Below are positions 7,364-15,795 of a stretch of 64,000 nt of DNA, one piece after another. The position numbers and the translations under genes were made by a program. The notes under the pieces were generated by a model. It was not told the DNA's origin. It was given only the letters and a program-made list of their open reading frames with translations, and made no database searches. The first letter of the stretch is position 1. Each line of letters begins with the position of its first letter. This stretch comes from Nocardioides sp. (lineage in GTDB: Bacteria; Actinomycetota; Actinomycetes; Propionibacteriales; Nocardioidaceae): positions 4,063 to 68,062 of the forward strand of contig NZ_JASLGR010000030.1 in NCBI RefSeq assembly GCF_030150155.1, in the 5' to 3' direction.

Positions 7364-8836
7364 GTGAGCAGCCGTCGCCCCGACCTCGACCGTGATGCCT
7401 TCTACCTCGGCGGGCAGTGGGCCCGGCCCGCCTCCGAGGAGGTGCTGACGGTGATCAGCCCGCACACCGAGGAGGTCGTCGCGCGGGTCCCGGCCGGCAC
7501 CGCGGCCGACATCGACGCCGCCGTCGCCGCCGCCCGTACGGCGTTCGACGAGGGCCCCTGGCCGCGGATGGCCCCGGCCGAGCGGATCGAGGTGATCGCC
7601 CGGCTCTCCGCGTTGTACGCCGCCCGCCTGGACGAGATGGCCGGCGTGATCACCACCGAGATCGGGTCGCCGATCTCGTTCTCCCAGCTCGCCCAGGCGC
7701 CCGCGCCGTGGATGCAGATCGAGGCGTTCCTCGGCATCGCCCGGGAGTTCGCCTGGGAGTCCACCCGTCCTGGCGCGCTCGGCGGCGACGTGATGGTCAG
7801 GCACGAGCCGATCGGCGTGGTGGCCGCGATCCCGCCGTGGAACGTCCCGCAGTTCACGCTGCTCTCCAAGGTGATCCCGGCGCTGCTGGCCGGCTGCACC
7901 GTGGTGGCCAAGCCCGCTGCGGAGAGCCCGTTGGACGCCTACCTGCTGGCCGAGATGCTGATGGACGCCGGCGTGCCCGACGGGGTGGTCAACATCGTCG
8001 CCGGGGGCCGCGAGGTCGGCGAGCATCTCGTCACCCATCCGGCGATCGACAAGATCGCCTTCACCGGCTCGACCGCGGCAGGGCGTCGGATCGCCTCGCT
8101 GGCCGGGGAGCGGCTGCGCCGGGTCTCGCTGGAGCTGGGCGGCAAGTCGGCGGCGATCGTGCTCGACGACGCCGACGAGGCCGCCACCATCGAGGGGCTG
8201 AAGTTCATCGGCCTGATGAACTCCGGCCAGGCCTGCGTCGCCCAGACCCGGGTGCTGGTCTCGCGGGAGCGGCACGACGCGTTCGCTGCGGCGCTGGCAT
8301 CGGCGGTGGAGCAGATGCGGGTCGGCGACCCGCACGACCCTGCCACCGAGATCGGGCCGATGGTCGCGGCGCGGCAGGCCGAGCGGGTGGCGTCGTACAT
8401 CGACCTCGGGATCGCGTCGGGGGCCCGCCTGCTCACCGGTGGGCCCGGGCTCCCCGACGGCCTCGACCAGGGCTGGTACGTCCGCCCCACCGTCTTCGCC
8501 GACGTGGACAACTCCTCACGGATCGCGCAGGAGGAGATCTTCGGGCCGGTGCTGTCGGTGATCGCGTTCGACGACGTCGACGACGCGGTCCGGCTGGCCA
8601 ACGACTCGACCTACGGACTGGCCGGCACGGTCTGGACCAGCGACCACGACGCCGGGGTCGAGGTGGCCCGCCGGGTGCGCACCGGCACCTTCGGGGTCAA
8701 CACCTACACGATGGACTTCGCGGCACCGTTCGGTGGATTCAAGGACTCCGGGATCGGACGCGAGTTCGGCCCGGAGGGGCTGGCGCAGTACACCGAGCTC
8801 AAGTCGGTCTACCTGTCGGCGCCGCCGATGCCGTGA
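7364..8836 (+). CDS. NAD(P)-dependent aldehyde dehydrogenase family protein
   Basis: This is a 490-residue ALDH that oxidises an aldehyde to a carboxylate in the cytosol. Motifs in order are the Rossmann segment PPWNVPQFTLLSKVIPALLAGC, FTGSTAAGRRIA, the general-base glutamate in LELGGKSA, the catalytic cysteine in NSGQACVAQTR, and EEIFGPVLSV. The start is taken at GTG 7364 because the upstream in-frame residues cover the palindrome and -35. The closest architecture I recall is Rv0223c of M. tuberculosis, a member of the KstR cholesterol regulon, which fits the KstR-like site upstream. The sterol link is inference. Confidence 0.9.
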   Translation: MSSRRPDLDRDAFYLGGQWARPASEEVLTVISPHTEEVVARVPAGTAADIDAAVAAARTAFDEGPWPRMAPAERIEVIARLSALYAARLDEMAGVITTEIGSPISFSQLAQAPAPWMQIEAFLGIAREFAWESTRPGALGGDVMVRHEPIGVVAAIPPWNVPQFTLLSKVIPALLAGCTVVAKPAAESPLDAYLLAEMLMDAGVPDGVVNIVAGGREVGEHLVTHPAIDKIAFTGSTAAGRRIASLAGERLRRVSLELGGKSAAIVLDDADEAATIEGLKFIGLMNSGQACVAQTRVLVSRERHDAFAAALASAVEQMRVGDPHDPATEIGPMVAARQAERVASYIDLGIASGARLLTGGPGLPDGLDQGWYVRPTVFADVDNSSRIAQEEIFGPVLSVIAFDDVDDAVRLANDSTYGLAGTVWTSDHDAGVEVARRVRTGTFGVNTYTMDFAAPFGGFKDSGIGREFGPEGLAQYTELKSVYLSAPPMP

Positions 8837-8877
8837 CCCCTGTCGTTGAGCGGGTTCCGGGCTCACCGTCGGTTTGA

Positions 8878-8889
8878 CAGACTGGGGGC
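8878..8889 (+). promoter_or_regulatory. -10 box of a leaderless glpD promoter
   Basis: CAGACT at 8878-8883 is followed by six bases (GGGGGC) and the glpD ATG at 8890. The match to TANNNT is weaker than for guaB. Confidence 0.4.
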
Positions 8890-10623
8890 ATGAGCGCCTC
8901 CGGAGTGCTGAGTCCCGCTGCCCGTGACGCTGCCCTGGCGGCGATGGCCTCGCCCGGCGGTCTGGCCGGCGAGGGCGAGCTCGACGTCCTCGTCGTGGGC
9001 GGGGGAGTGGTCGGTGCGGGGGTGGCGCTCGACGCCGTCACCCGTGGGCTGGCGACCGGGCTGGTCGAGCAGCGCGACCTCGCCTCGGGCACGTCCTCGC
9101 GCTCCAGCAAGCTCGTCCACGGTGGCCTGCGCTACCTGGAGATGCTCGACTTCGCCCTGGTCCGGGAGGCGCTGGAGGAGCGCGGCCTGCTGCTCACCCG
9201 GCTGGCGCCGCACCTGGTCCGACCGGTGCCGTTCCTCTACCCGCTCACCCACCGGCTGTGGGAGCGCCCCTACGTCGGGGCCGGGCTGATGATGTACGAC
9301 GGCATGGCGATGGCGGGCAAGTACGACATGGGCCTGCCCCGGCACCGTCACCTGACCCGCAAGGGGGTGGCCCGGATCGCGCCGGACTTCCGCACCGACG
9401 AGATCAGCGGTGCGATCCAGTACTACGACGCCCAGGTCGACGACGCCCGGCTGGTGATGACGGTGGCCCGCACCGCGGCCCGCCACGGCGCCCACGTCGC
9501 CACCCGGGTCAGGGTGACAGGCTTCCTGCGCGAGGGCGAGCGGGTCGTCGGCGTCCGGGCGCTCGACCTGGAGCACGACCGCGAGCTCGAGATCCGGGCC
9601 AAGGTCGTGGTCAACGCCGCCGGGGTCTGGACCGACGAGATCCAGGAGCTGGTCGGCGGCCGGGGCGCGCTCCAGGTGCAGGCCTCCAAGGGCGTCCACC
9701 TGGTGGTGCCACGCGACCGGATCCGCTCGGAGTCGGGCATCATCTTGCGCACCGAGAAGTCGGTGCTCTTCGTCATCCCGTGGGGCCGGCACTGGATCAT
9801 CGGCACCACCGACACCCCGTGGGAGCTCGACCTGGCACACCCGGCGGCCACCAGGTCCGACATCGACTACGTGCTGGCCCGGGTCAACACCGTGCTCAAG
9901 GAGCCGCTGGACCACGACGACGTCGAGGGCGTGTACGCCGGCCTGCGCCCGCTCCTGACCGGCGAGTCCGATCAGACGGCGAAGCTCTCCCGTGAGCACA
10001 CCGTGGTCACCCCGGTGCCGGGCCTGGTCATGATCGCGGGCGGCAAGCTGACGACGTACCGGGTGATGGCGGCCGACGCGGTCGACGCCGCCGGCACGAC
10101 GCTGCGGGCGCTGGGGCCGACGATCCGGGAGTCGATCACCGACAAGGTCCGTCTGCTCGGCGCCGACGGCTACGAGACCCGGGCCAACCAGCGGGTGCTG
10201 CTGGCTCGGCGCAGCGGCCTGCACGTGGCCCGGATCGACCACCTGCTGGGCCGCTTCGGCGGCATGATCGACGACCTGCTCGACCTGATCGCCGCCCGGC
10301 CGGAGCTGGCCGCGCCGCTGGAGGGGGCCGACGACTACCTCGCCGCCGAGGTGGTCTACGCCGTCACGCACGAGGGCGCCCGCCACCTCGACGACGTGCT
10401 GACCCGCCGCACCCGGATCTCGATCGAGACCTTCGACCGCGGTGTCGCCGCCTCCGAGCAGGTCGCCCGGCTGATGGCAGGGGAGCTGGGCTGGGACGAG
10501 GCCGAGATCGCCAAGCAGGTGCAGTGGTACGCCGCCCGCACCGAGGCCGAGCGGCTCAGCCAGACGATGGCGACCGACGCCGAGGCGGACCGCGCCCGGG
10601 TCCGCGTCACCGACCTGGTCTGA
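8890..10623 (+). CDS. glpD: Glycerol-3-phosphate dehydrogenase (FAD, respiratory)
   Basis: It oxidises sn-glycerol 3-phosphate to dihydroxyacetone phosphate and passes electrons to the quinone pool at the inner membrane face. The 577-residue protein has the FAD-binding GGGVVGAGVALDAVTRG near residue 40, the family segments SGTSSRSSKLVHGGLRYLE and GTTDTPWELD, and the C-terminal DAO domain. The length is normal for GlpD. No glycerol kinase or facilitator gene is adjacent. A glycerophosphodiester phosphodiesterase gene at 29325, which would feed it glycerol 3-phosphate, is far away. Confidence 0.95.
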   Translation: MSASGVLSPAARDAALAAMASPGGLAGEGELDVLVVGGGVVGAGVALDAVTRGLATGLVEQRDLASGTSSRSSKLVHGGLRYLEMLDFALVREALEERGLLLTRLAPHLVRPVPFLYPLTHRLWERPYVGAGLMMYDGMAMAGKYDMGLPRHRHLTRKGVARIAPDFRTDEISGAIQYYDAQVDDARLVMTVARTAARHGAHVATRVRVTGFLREGERVVGVRALDLEHDRELEIRAKVVVNAAGVWTDEIQELVGGRGALQVQASKGVHLVVPRDRIRSESGIILRTEKSVLFVIPWGRHWIIGTTDTPWELDLAHPAATRSDIDYVLARVNTVLKEPLDHDDVEGVYAGLRPLLTGESDQTAKLSREHTVVTPVPGLVMIAGGKLTTYRVMAADAVDAAGTTLRALGPTIRESITDKVRLLGADGYETRANQRVLLARRSGLHVARIDHLLGRFGGMIDDLLDLIAARPELAAPLEGADDYLAAEVVYAVTHEGARHLDDVLTRRTRISIETFDRGVAASEQVARLMAGELGWDEAEIAKQVQWYAARTEAERLSQTMATDAEADRARVRVTDLV

Positions 10624-10647
10624 GGCGACCGGTCCCGGAAATGCCGA

Positions 10648-10679
10648 ACGGGCGGTCCGGGTCACCCCGAACCGCCCGT
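10648..10679. terminator. Bidirectional hairpin between glpD and gdhA
   Basis: Arms 10648-10661 and 10666-10679 pair over 14 positions with one imperfect pair and a four-base loop. It lies midway between the convergent stops of glpD and gdhA. Confidence 0.8.
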
Positions 10680-10701
10680 CCTCACACGTCCTGCTTGAGA
10701 C

Positions 10702-12048
10702 TCAGATGACGCCGAGTGCCAGCATCGCGTCGGCGACCTGCTTGAAGCCCGACACGTTCGCACCGAAGACGTAGTCGCCGGGGCGACCGTAGGCCTCGGC
10801 GGCGGTGGCGCAGCGGTCGTGGATGCCGGCCATGATCTCGCCGAGGCGGGCCTCGGTGAACTCGTGGGTCCAGCGGTCCCGGGAGGCGTTCTGCTGCATC
10901 TCCAGGGCCGACGTGGCGACGCCACCGGCGTTGGCGGCCTTGCCCGGGGCGAAGAGCACACCGGCCTCAGCGAAGACCGAGACGCCACCGGGGGTGGTGG
11001 GCATGTTGGCGCCCTCGGCGACGACCTGGAGGCCGTTCTTGACCAGGGTCAGGGCGGCCTGGTCGTCGAGCTCGTTCTGGGTGGCGCAGGGGAGCGCGAC
11101 CTGGCACGGGACGTCCCAGATCGAGCCGCCGGCCACGTAGGTGGCACCGGCGCGGCGGTCGGCGTACTCGGAGATCCGACCGCGCTCGACCTCCTTGATC
11201 TGCTTGATCAGGTCGAGGTCGAGACCGGCCTCGTCGACGATGTAGCCCGCCGAGTCGGAGCAGGCCACGACGGTGCCGCCGAGCTGGTGCACCTTCTCGA
11301 TCGCGTAGATCGCGACGTTGCCGGAGCCCGAGACGACGACGCGCTTGCCCTCGAGGGACTCGCCCTTGACCTTGAGCATGTTGTCGACGAAGAAGACGGT
11401 GCCGTAGCCGGTGGCCTCGGTGCGGGTGGCCGAGCCGCCCCAGCCGATGCCCTTGCCGGTCAGCACGCCGGACTCGTAGCGGTTGGTGATCCGCTTGTAC
11501 TGGCCGAACATGTAGCCGATCTCGCGGCCGCCGACGCCGATGTCACCGGCGGGGACGTCGGTGTACTCGCCGATGTGGCGGTAGAGCTCGGTCATGAAGG
11601 ACTGGCAGAACGCCATGATCTCGTTGTCCGAGCGACCCTTCGGGTCGAAGTCGGAGCCACCCTTGCCGCCTCCGATCGGCAGGCCGGTGAGGGCGTTCTT
11701 GAAGATCTGCTCGAAGCCGAGGAACTTGATGATGCCGAGGTAGACGCTCGGGTGGAACCGCAGACCGCCCTTGTACGGCCCGAGCGCGGAGTTGAACTCG
11801 ACCCGGAAACCGCGGTTGATCTCGATCTTGCCGGCGTCGTTGACCCACGGGACGCGGAAGATGATCTGGCGCTCGGGCTCGCAGATCCGCTCGATCACGC
11901 GGGCGTCGGCGTACTCGGGGTGCGCGGCGATGACCGGGCCGAGCGAGTCCAGGACCTCGGCGACGGCCTGGTGGAATTCCACCTCGGCCGGGTTACGACG
12001 CAGCACGAGGTCGTAGATGGACTGGAGCTTGGGATCAAGAGTTGCCAC
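10702..12048 (-). CDS. gdhA: NADP-specific glutamate dehydrogenase
   Basis: It aminates 2-oxoglutarate to glutamate with ammonium, in the cytosol. The 448-residue protein matches the hexameric GdhA family: GPYKGGLRFHPSVYLGIIKFLGFEQIFKN holds substrate-binding lysines, followed by GGGKGGSDFDPKGRSD, PAGDIGVGGREIGYMFGQYK, and the Rossmann motif VSGSGNVA. I place the start at GTG 12048, not further upstream. This gives the usual length and puts a TACATT -10 box seven bases before the start. A GlnR-like inverted repeat overlaps that box, which suggests nitrogen control. Confidence 0.96.
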   Translation of the reverse strand: MATLDPKLQSIYDLVLRRNPAEVEFHQAVAEVLDSLGPVIAAHPEYADARVIERICEPERQIIFRVPWVNDAGKIEINRGFRVEFNSALGPYKGGLRFHPSVYLGIIKFLGFEQIFKNALTGLPIGGGKGGSDFDPKGRSDNEIMAFCQSFMTELYRHIGEYTDVPAGDIGVGGREIGYMFGQYKRITNRYESGVLTGKGIGWGGSATRTEATGYGTVFFVDNMLKVKGESLEGKRVVVSGSGNVAIYAIEKVHQLGGTVVACSDSAGYIVDEAGLDLDLIKQIKEVERGRISEYADRRAGATYVAGGSIWDVPCQVALPCATQNELDDQAALTLVKNGLQVVAEGANMPTTPGGVSVFAEAGVLFAPGKAANAGGVATSALEMQQNASRDRWTHEFTEARLGEIMAGIHDRCATAAEAYGRPGDYVFGANVSGFKQVADAMLALGVI

Positions 12049-12055
12049 GGGCCGA

Positions 12056-12075
12056 AATGTAACGGCTGTGTTACA
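12056..12075 (-). promoter_or_regulatory. gdhA promoter -10 overlapped by a GlnR-like box
   Basis: The perfect inverted repeat TGTAAC-N6-GTTACA occupies 12058-12075. Within it GTAAC-N6-GTTAC fits the a/b half-site spacing of actinobacterial GlnR boxes (GTnAC-N6-GnnAC). The minus-strand -10 TACATT (12061-12056) overlaps the repeat, so binding should repress. gdhA is a known GlnR target in Streptomyces. Confidence 0.65.
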
Positions 12076-12185
12076 GGTCTGTCCCACCACCCCTGTGATC
12101 GGGCGTCTGATGAGTGGTCGCTAGGGGGAGCGGCGAGCGTCCGGAGCTCGGCCCCGGGGGCTGGTGGGACGTGCTCCAGTTCACA

Positions 12186-12197
12186 TACTCTCGGTAC
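12186..12197 (+). promoter_or_regulatory. -10 box of a leaderless promoter for the succinic semialdehyde dehydrogenase
   Basis: TACTCT at 12186-12191 is followed by six bases and the ATG at 12198. The nearest GTG codons further upstream would add residues with no family match. Confidence 0.5.
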
Positions 12198-13817
12198 ATG
12201 AACGATCCGCAGGCGCCGTCGGACGGCCACTTCGCTGCCACTGTGCGCGACCCCGAGCACGACCCCGCCGCCGTGCTCGCGCTGGAGCCGTCGTACGTCG
12301 CCTCGCTGACGTCCCGGGTGCTGGCCACGTCGGGGCGCACCCGCGAGGTCCGCTCTCCGATCGACGGGGCCACGCTGGCCCACATCCCGCAGTCCAGCGA
12401 GGCCGACGTCGCCGAGGCGTTCCGTCGCGCGCGGGCCGCCCAGGAGCTCTGGGTGCGCCGCCCGGTGGAGGAGCGCGAGGCGATCCTGCTGCGCCTGCAC
12501 GACCTGGTGCTGCACCGCCAGGACGAGATCCTCGACCTGATCGTGCGGGAGTCGGGCAAGGCCCGCAAGCATGCCTTCGACGAGCCGACCCACATCGCGC
12601 TGACGGCGCGCTACTACGGCCGGACGCTGTCGCGGTTGCTGGCCAGCGAGCGACTTCCCGGGGTGCTGCCGCTGCTGACCCGGGTCGACCTGCACCACGC
12701 CCCCAAGGGCGTCGTCGGGGTGATCTCGCCGTGGAACTACCCGTTCACGATGGCGCTGTGCGACGGCATCGCGGCGCTGGCGGCCGGCAACGCCGTGGTC
12801 GCCAAGCCCGACGCCCAGACGATGCTCTCGGCGCTGCTCGGTGCCGAGCTGCTGGAGGAGGCGGGCTTCCCGCGTGACCTGTGGATCGTCGTGGCCGGTC
12901 CCGGCTCCGAGGTCGGTCCGCAGCTGATCTCCCAGGCCGACTACCTCTGCTTCACCGGCTCGACGGCGACCGGCAAGAGCGTCGCCGCCGGCTGTGCCGA
13001 GCGGCTGATCGGCTGCTCCCTGGAGCTCGGCGGGAAGAACCCGATGGTCGTCCTGGCCGACGCCGACATCGAGCGCGCCGCCGACGGTGCGATCCGTGCG
13101 GTCTTCTCCAACTCCGGTCAGCTCTGCGTCTCGATCGAGCGGATGTACGTCGCCGACGCGATCTACGACCGGTTCCTGGAGCGGTTCGCCGCGCGCGCCG
13201 AGGCGATGACGCTGGGCGCGGGTCTGGACTGGGAGATCGACATGGGCTCCCTGATCAGCCAGGCCCAGCTGGACAACGTGGTGGCCCACGTCGAGGACGC
13301 CGTCGCCAAGGGGGCACGAGTGCGCACCGGTGGCCGGGCGCGACCGGACCTGGCGCCGTACTTCTTCGAGCCGACCATCCTCGAAGGCGTCACCCCGGAG
13401 ATGGACGTCTTCGGCAACGAGACCTTCGGGCCGGTAATCAGCGTCTACCGGTTCAGTGACGAGGCCGACGCGGTGGCGCGCGCCAACAACGGCGAGTACG
13501 GCCTCAACGCCAGCGTCTGGACCCGCGACGCGGCCCGCGGCCGCCGGATCGCGGCCCGGATCAAGGCCGGCACCGTCAACGTCAACGAGGGGTTCGCGGC
13601 CAGCTTCGGCTCGATCGCGGCCCCGATGGGCGGGATGCGCGAGTCCGGGATGGGGCGCCGCCAGGGCGCTGAGGGTCTGCTGCGGTTCACCGAGTCGCAG
13701 ACGATCGCCACCCAGCGGGTGATGAACATCGGACCGCCGCTGGGGATGAAGGAGGAGACCTGGGCGAAGCTGCTCACCGTCGGCCTCGGAGCACTCAAGA
13801 AGATGGGACGAGCCTGA
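12198..13817 (+). CDS. Succinic-semialdehyde dehydrogenase-like aldehyde dehydrogenase
   Basis: This is a 539-residue ALDH, about 50 residues longer at the N-terminus than ordinary ALDHs, as in the actinobacterial GabD2-like group. Motifs are PWNYPFTMALCDGIAALAAGNAVVAKPDAQT, FTGSTATGKSVA, LELGGKNPMVVL, the catalytic cysteine in NSGQLCVSIERMYV, and NETFGPVISVYRF. The predicted reaction is NADP-dependent oxidation of succinate semialdehyde or another short aldehyde. Its stop overlaps the next start (TGATG), so translation of the GMC oxidoreductase is probably coupled and the two proteins probably act together, for example alcohol to aldehyde to acid. Confidence 0.9.
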   Translation: MNDPQAPSDGHFAATVRDPEHDPAAVLALEPSYVASLTSRVLATSGRTREVRSPIDGATLAHIPQSSEADVAEAFRRARAAQELWVRRPVEEREAILLRLHDLVLHRQDEILDLIVRESGKARKHAFDEPTHIALTARYYGRTLSRLLASERLPGVLPLLTRVDLHHAPKGVVGVISPWNYPFTMALCDGIAALAAGNAVVAKPDAQTMLSALLGAELLEEAGFPRDLWIVVAGPGSEVGPQLISQADYLCFTGSTATGKSVAAGCAERLIGCSLELGGKNPMVVLADADIERAADGAIRAVFSNSGQLCVSIERMYVADAIYDRFLERFAARAEAMTLGAGLDWEIDMGSLISQAQLDNVVAHVEDAVAKGARVRTGGRARPDLAPYFFEPTILEGVTPEMDVFGNETFGPVISVYRFSDEADAVARANNGEYGLNASVWTRDAARGRRIAARIKAGTVNVNEGFAASFGSIAAPMGGMRESGMGRRQGAEGLLRFTESQTIATQRVMNIGPPLGMKEETWAKLLTVGLGALKKMGRA

Positions 13818-15613
13818 TGACGCAGGGCAGCGGCGTGCCGCACTACGACGTGGTGATCATCGGGTCGGGCTTCGGCGGCTCCGTCTCGGCGCTGCGGCTG
13901 ACCGAGAAGGGCTACACGGTGGCGGTCCTGGAGGCCGGTGCCCGGCTCTCCGACGCCGACTTCGCCGACACCTCCTGGGACCTCAAGCGGTTCCTCTACA
14001 GCCCGGCGCTGGGCTGCTACGGCATCCAGCGGATCGAGGTGCTCAAGGACGCGATCATCCTGGCCGGCGCCGGGGTCGGCGGCGGGTCGCTGGTCTACGC
14101 CAACACCCTGTACGAGCCCCTCGACCCGTTCTACCGGGACCCGTCGTGGAGCCACATCACCGACTGGAAGGACGAGCTGGCGCCGTACTATGACCAGGCC
14201 AAGCGGATGCTGGGCGTGGTCGAGAACCCGCATCTCACCCCGGCCGACACCGTGATGCAGTCCGTCGCCGAGAAGATGGGCGTCGCCGACAGCTACCACC
14301 AGGCCCCCGTCGGCGTCTTCTTCGGTACGCCGGGCCAGGCGCCCGGGACCCGGGTGGAGGACCCGTACTTCGGCGGCGAGGGCCCGGCGCGCCACACCTG
14401 TACCCAGTGCGGGGAGTGCATGGTCGGGTGTCGGCACAACGCCAAGAACACGCTGGTGAAGAACTACCTGCACCTGGCCGAGAAGAACGGTGCCGCGGTG
14501 CACCCGCTCACCACCGTGCACCGGGTGGTGCCGCGGGCGGAGTCGGAGGGCGGCGGCTACGAGATCCACGCCCGCTGGACCAAGGCGAAGGTGCGCCGGG
14601 GCGGCGAGGCCGAGAAGCGCTTCACCGCCGACCAGGTGATCTTCTCCGCTGCCGCGATCGGCACCCAGAAGCTGCTTCACCGGCTCAAGGTCACCGGCGA
14701 CCTGCCGCAGATCTCCGACCGGCTCGGGATGCTGACCCGGACCAACTCCGAGGCGATCCTCGGGGCGATCGCCCCGGACCTGGCCGTGGACTACACCGAG
14801 GGGGTGGCGATCACCTCGTCGATCCACCCCGACCCCTCCACCCACTTCGAGCCGGTGCGCTACGGCAAGGGGTCGAACGCGATGTCCCTCCTCCAGACGG
14901 TGCTGACCGACGGCGGGCCGGGGCGCAAGCGGCGCTGGCTGCGTGAGATGTGGGGGCAGCGGCGCAACATCGGCCGCCTCTACGACGTCAAGCACTGGTC
15001 GGAGCGGATGATCGTGCTGCTGGTGATGCAGGCGCTGGACAACTCGATCACCGTCTTCCCGAAGAAGACCCCGTTCGGCTGGCGGCTCTCCTCCAAGCAG
15101 GGCCACGGCGCCCCGAACCCGACCTGGATCCCGGCGGCCAACGAGGGCGCCCGGCTGATGGCGCAGGCGATGAGCAGCAACGGCGAGGAGGGGTTCCCCG
15201 GCGGCACCATCGGGGAGCCGTTCAACGTGCCGATGACCGCGCACTTCATCGGCGGCTGCGCGATCGGGGACTCCGCCGAGACCGGCGTCCTCGACCCCTA
15301 CCAGCGGCTCTACGGCTACGAGGGCCTGCACGTCGTGGACGGGTCGGCGGTCTCGGCCAACCTGGGGGTGAACCCGTCCCTGACGATCGCGGCCCAGGCG
15401 GAGCGCGCGATGAGCTTCTGGCCGAACAAGGGCGAGGCCGACCCGCGTCCGGCCGTGGGGGCGTCGTACGTCCGACTCACGCCTGTCGCCCCGCGCAGTC
15501 CCGCGGTGCCGGAGGCGGCGGTGGGTGCGCTGCGCCTCCCGATCGTGTCCGTCACCTCGGGTCGGCACCTGGCCGAGGAAAAAACTTCGGACGATTCTGC
15601 GTCCCCCGCGTAA
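13817..15613 (+). CDS. GMC family oxidoreductase (ChoD-like)
   Basis: This is a 598-residue FAD-dependent alcohol or sterol oxidoreductase. It has the dinucleotide motif VVIIGSGFGGSVSALRLTEKG at the N-terminus, the second GMC signature AGAGVGGGSLVYAN, and the C-terminal HFIGGCAIGDSAETGVLDPYQR and NLGVNPSLTIAAQAERAM. A cysteine-rich segment, CTQCGECMVGCRHNAKN, is also present; it is typical of the ChoD/GMC subgroup and may bind metal or be structural. The resemblance and the guaA/guaB3 neighbourhood match choD (Rv3409c) of M. tuberculosis. Activity on cholesterol is unproven, because many of these proteins lack cholesterol oxidase activity. Confidence 0.88.
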   Translation: MTQGSGVPHYDVVIIGSGFGGSVSALRLTEKGYTVAVLEAGARLSDADFADTSWDLKRFLYSPALGCYGIQRIEVLKDAIILAGAGVGGGSLVYANTLYEPLDPFYRDPSWSHITDWKDELAPYYDQAKRMLGVVENPHLTPADTVMQSVAEKMGVADSYHQAPVGVFFGTPGQAPGTRVEDPYFGGEGPARHTCTQCGECMVGCRHNAKNTLVKNYLHLAEKNGAAVHPLTTVHRVVPRAESEGGGYEIHARWTKAKVRRGGEAEKRFTADQVIFSAAAIGTQKLLHRLKVTGDLPQISDRLGMLTRTNSEAILGAIAPDLAVDYTEGVAITSSIHPDPSTHFEPVRYGKGSNAMSLLQTVLTDGGPGRKRRWLREMWGQRRNIGRLYDVKHWSERMIVLLVMQALDNSITVFPKKTPFGWRLSSKQGHGAPNPTWIPAANEGARLMAQAMSSNGEEGFPGGTIGEPFNVPMTAHFIGGCAIGDSAETGVLDPYQRLYGYEGLHVVDGSAVSANLGVNPSLTIAAQAERAMSFWPNKGEADPRPAVGASYVRLTPVAPRSPAVPEAAVGALRLPIVSVTSGRHLAEEKTSDDSASPA

Positions 15614-15625
15614 CCGCTCTGTGGA

Positions 15626-15749
15626 CGTCTCGTTGAAGAGACGGACCCGGGACTTGCTCCCTCCCTTAGATTTCCGGGTCTTGTGCAGCCCTCGATTCAT
15701 GGGTCGGGACTGCGACTGATGCCCGGCCACCCTCCCTCCCCGGCCGGGC
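15626..15749. terminator. Three hairpins between the GMC oxidoreductase and guaA
   Basis: Three short stems occur in a row: CGTCTC/GAGACG (15626-15643), a 7-bp GACCCGG/CCGGGTC stem (about 15644-15681), and GCCCGGCC/GGCCGGGC (15721-15749) with a C-rich loop. The last is the best terminator candidate. The group may instead be a leader of an upstream transcript, because guaA has its own start-proximal -10. Confidence 0.45.
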
Positions 15750-15783
15750 GTCAGTGCATTTCGGCCCACGGCTGCTTGCTCGA

Positions 15784-15795
15784 TAGGATCGCCGC
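15784..15795 (+). promoter_or_regulatory. -10 box of a leaderless guaA promoter
   Basis: TAGGAT at 15784-15789 plus six bases leads directly to the ATG at 15796, the same geometry as guaB and guaB3. Confidence 0.6.
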
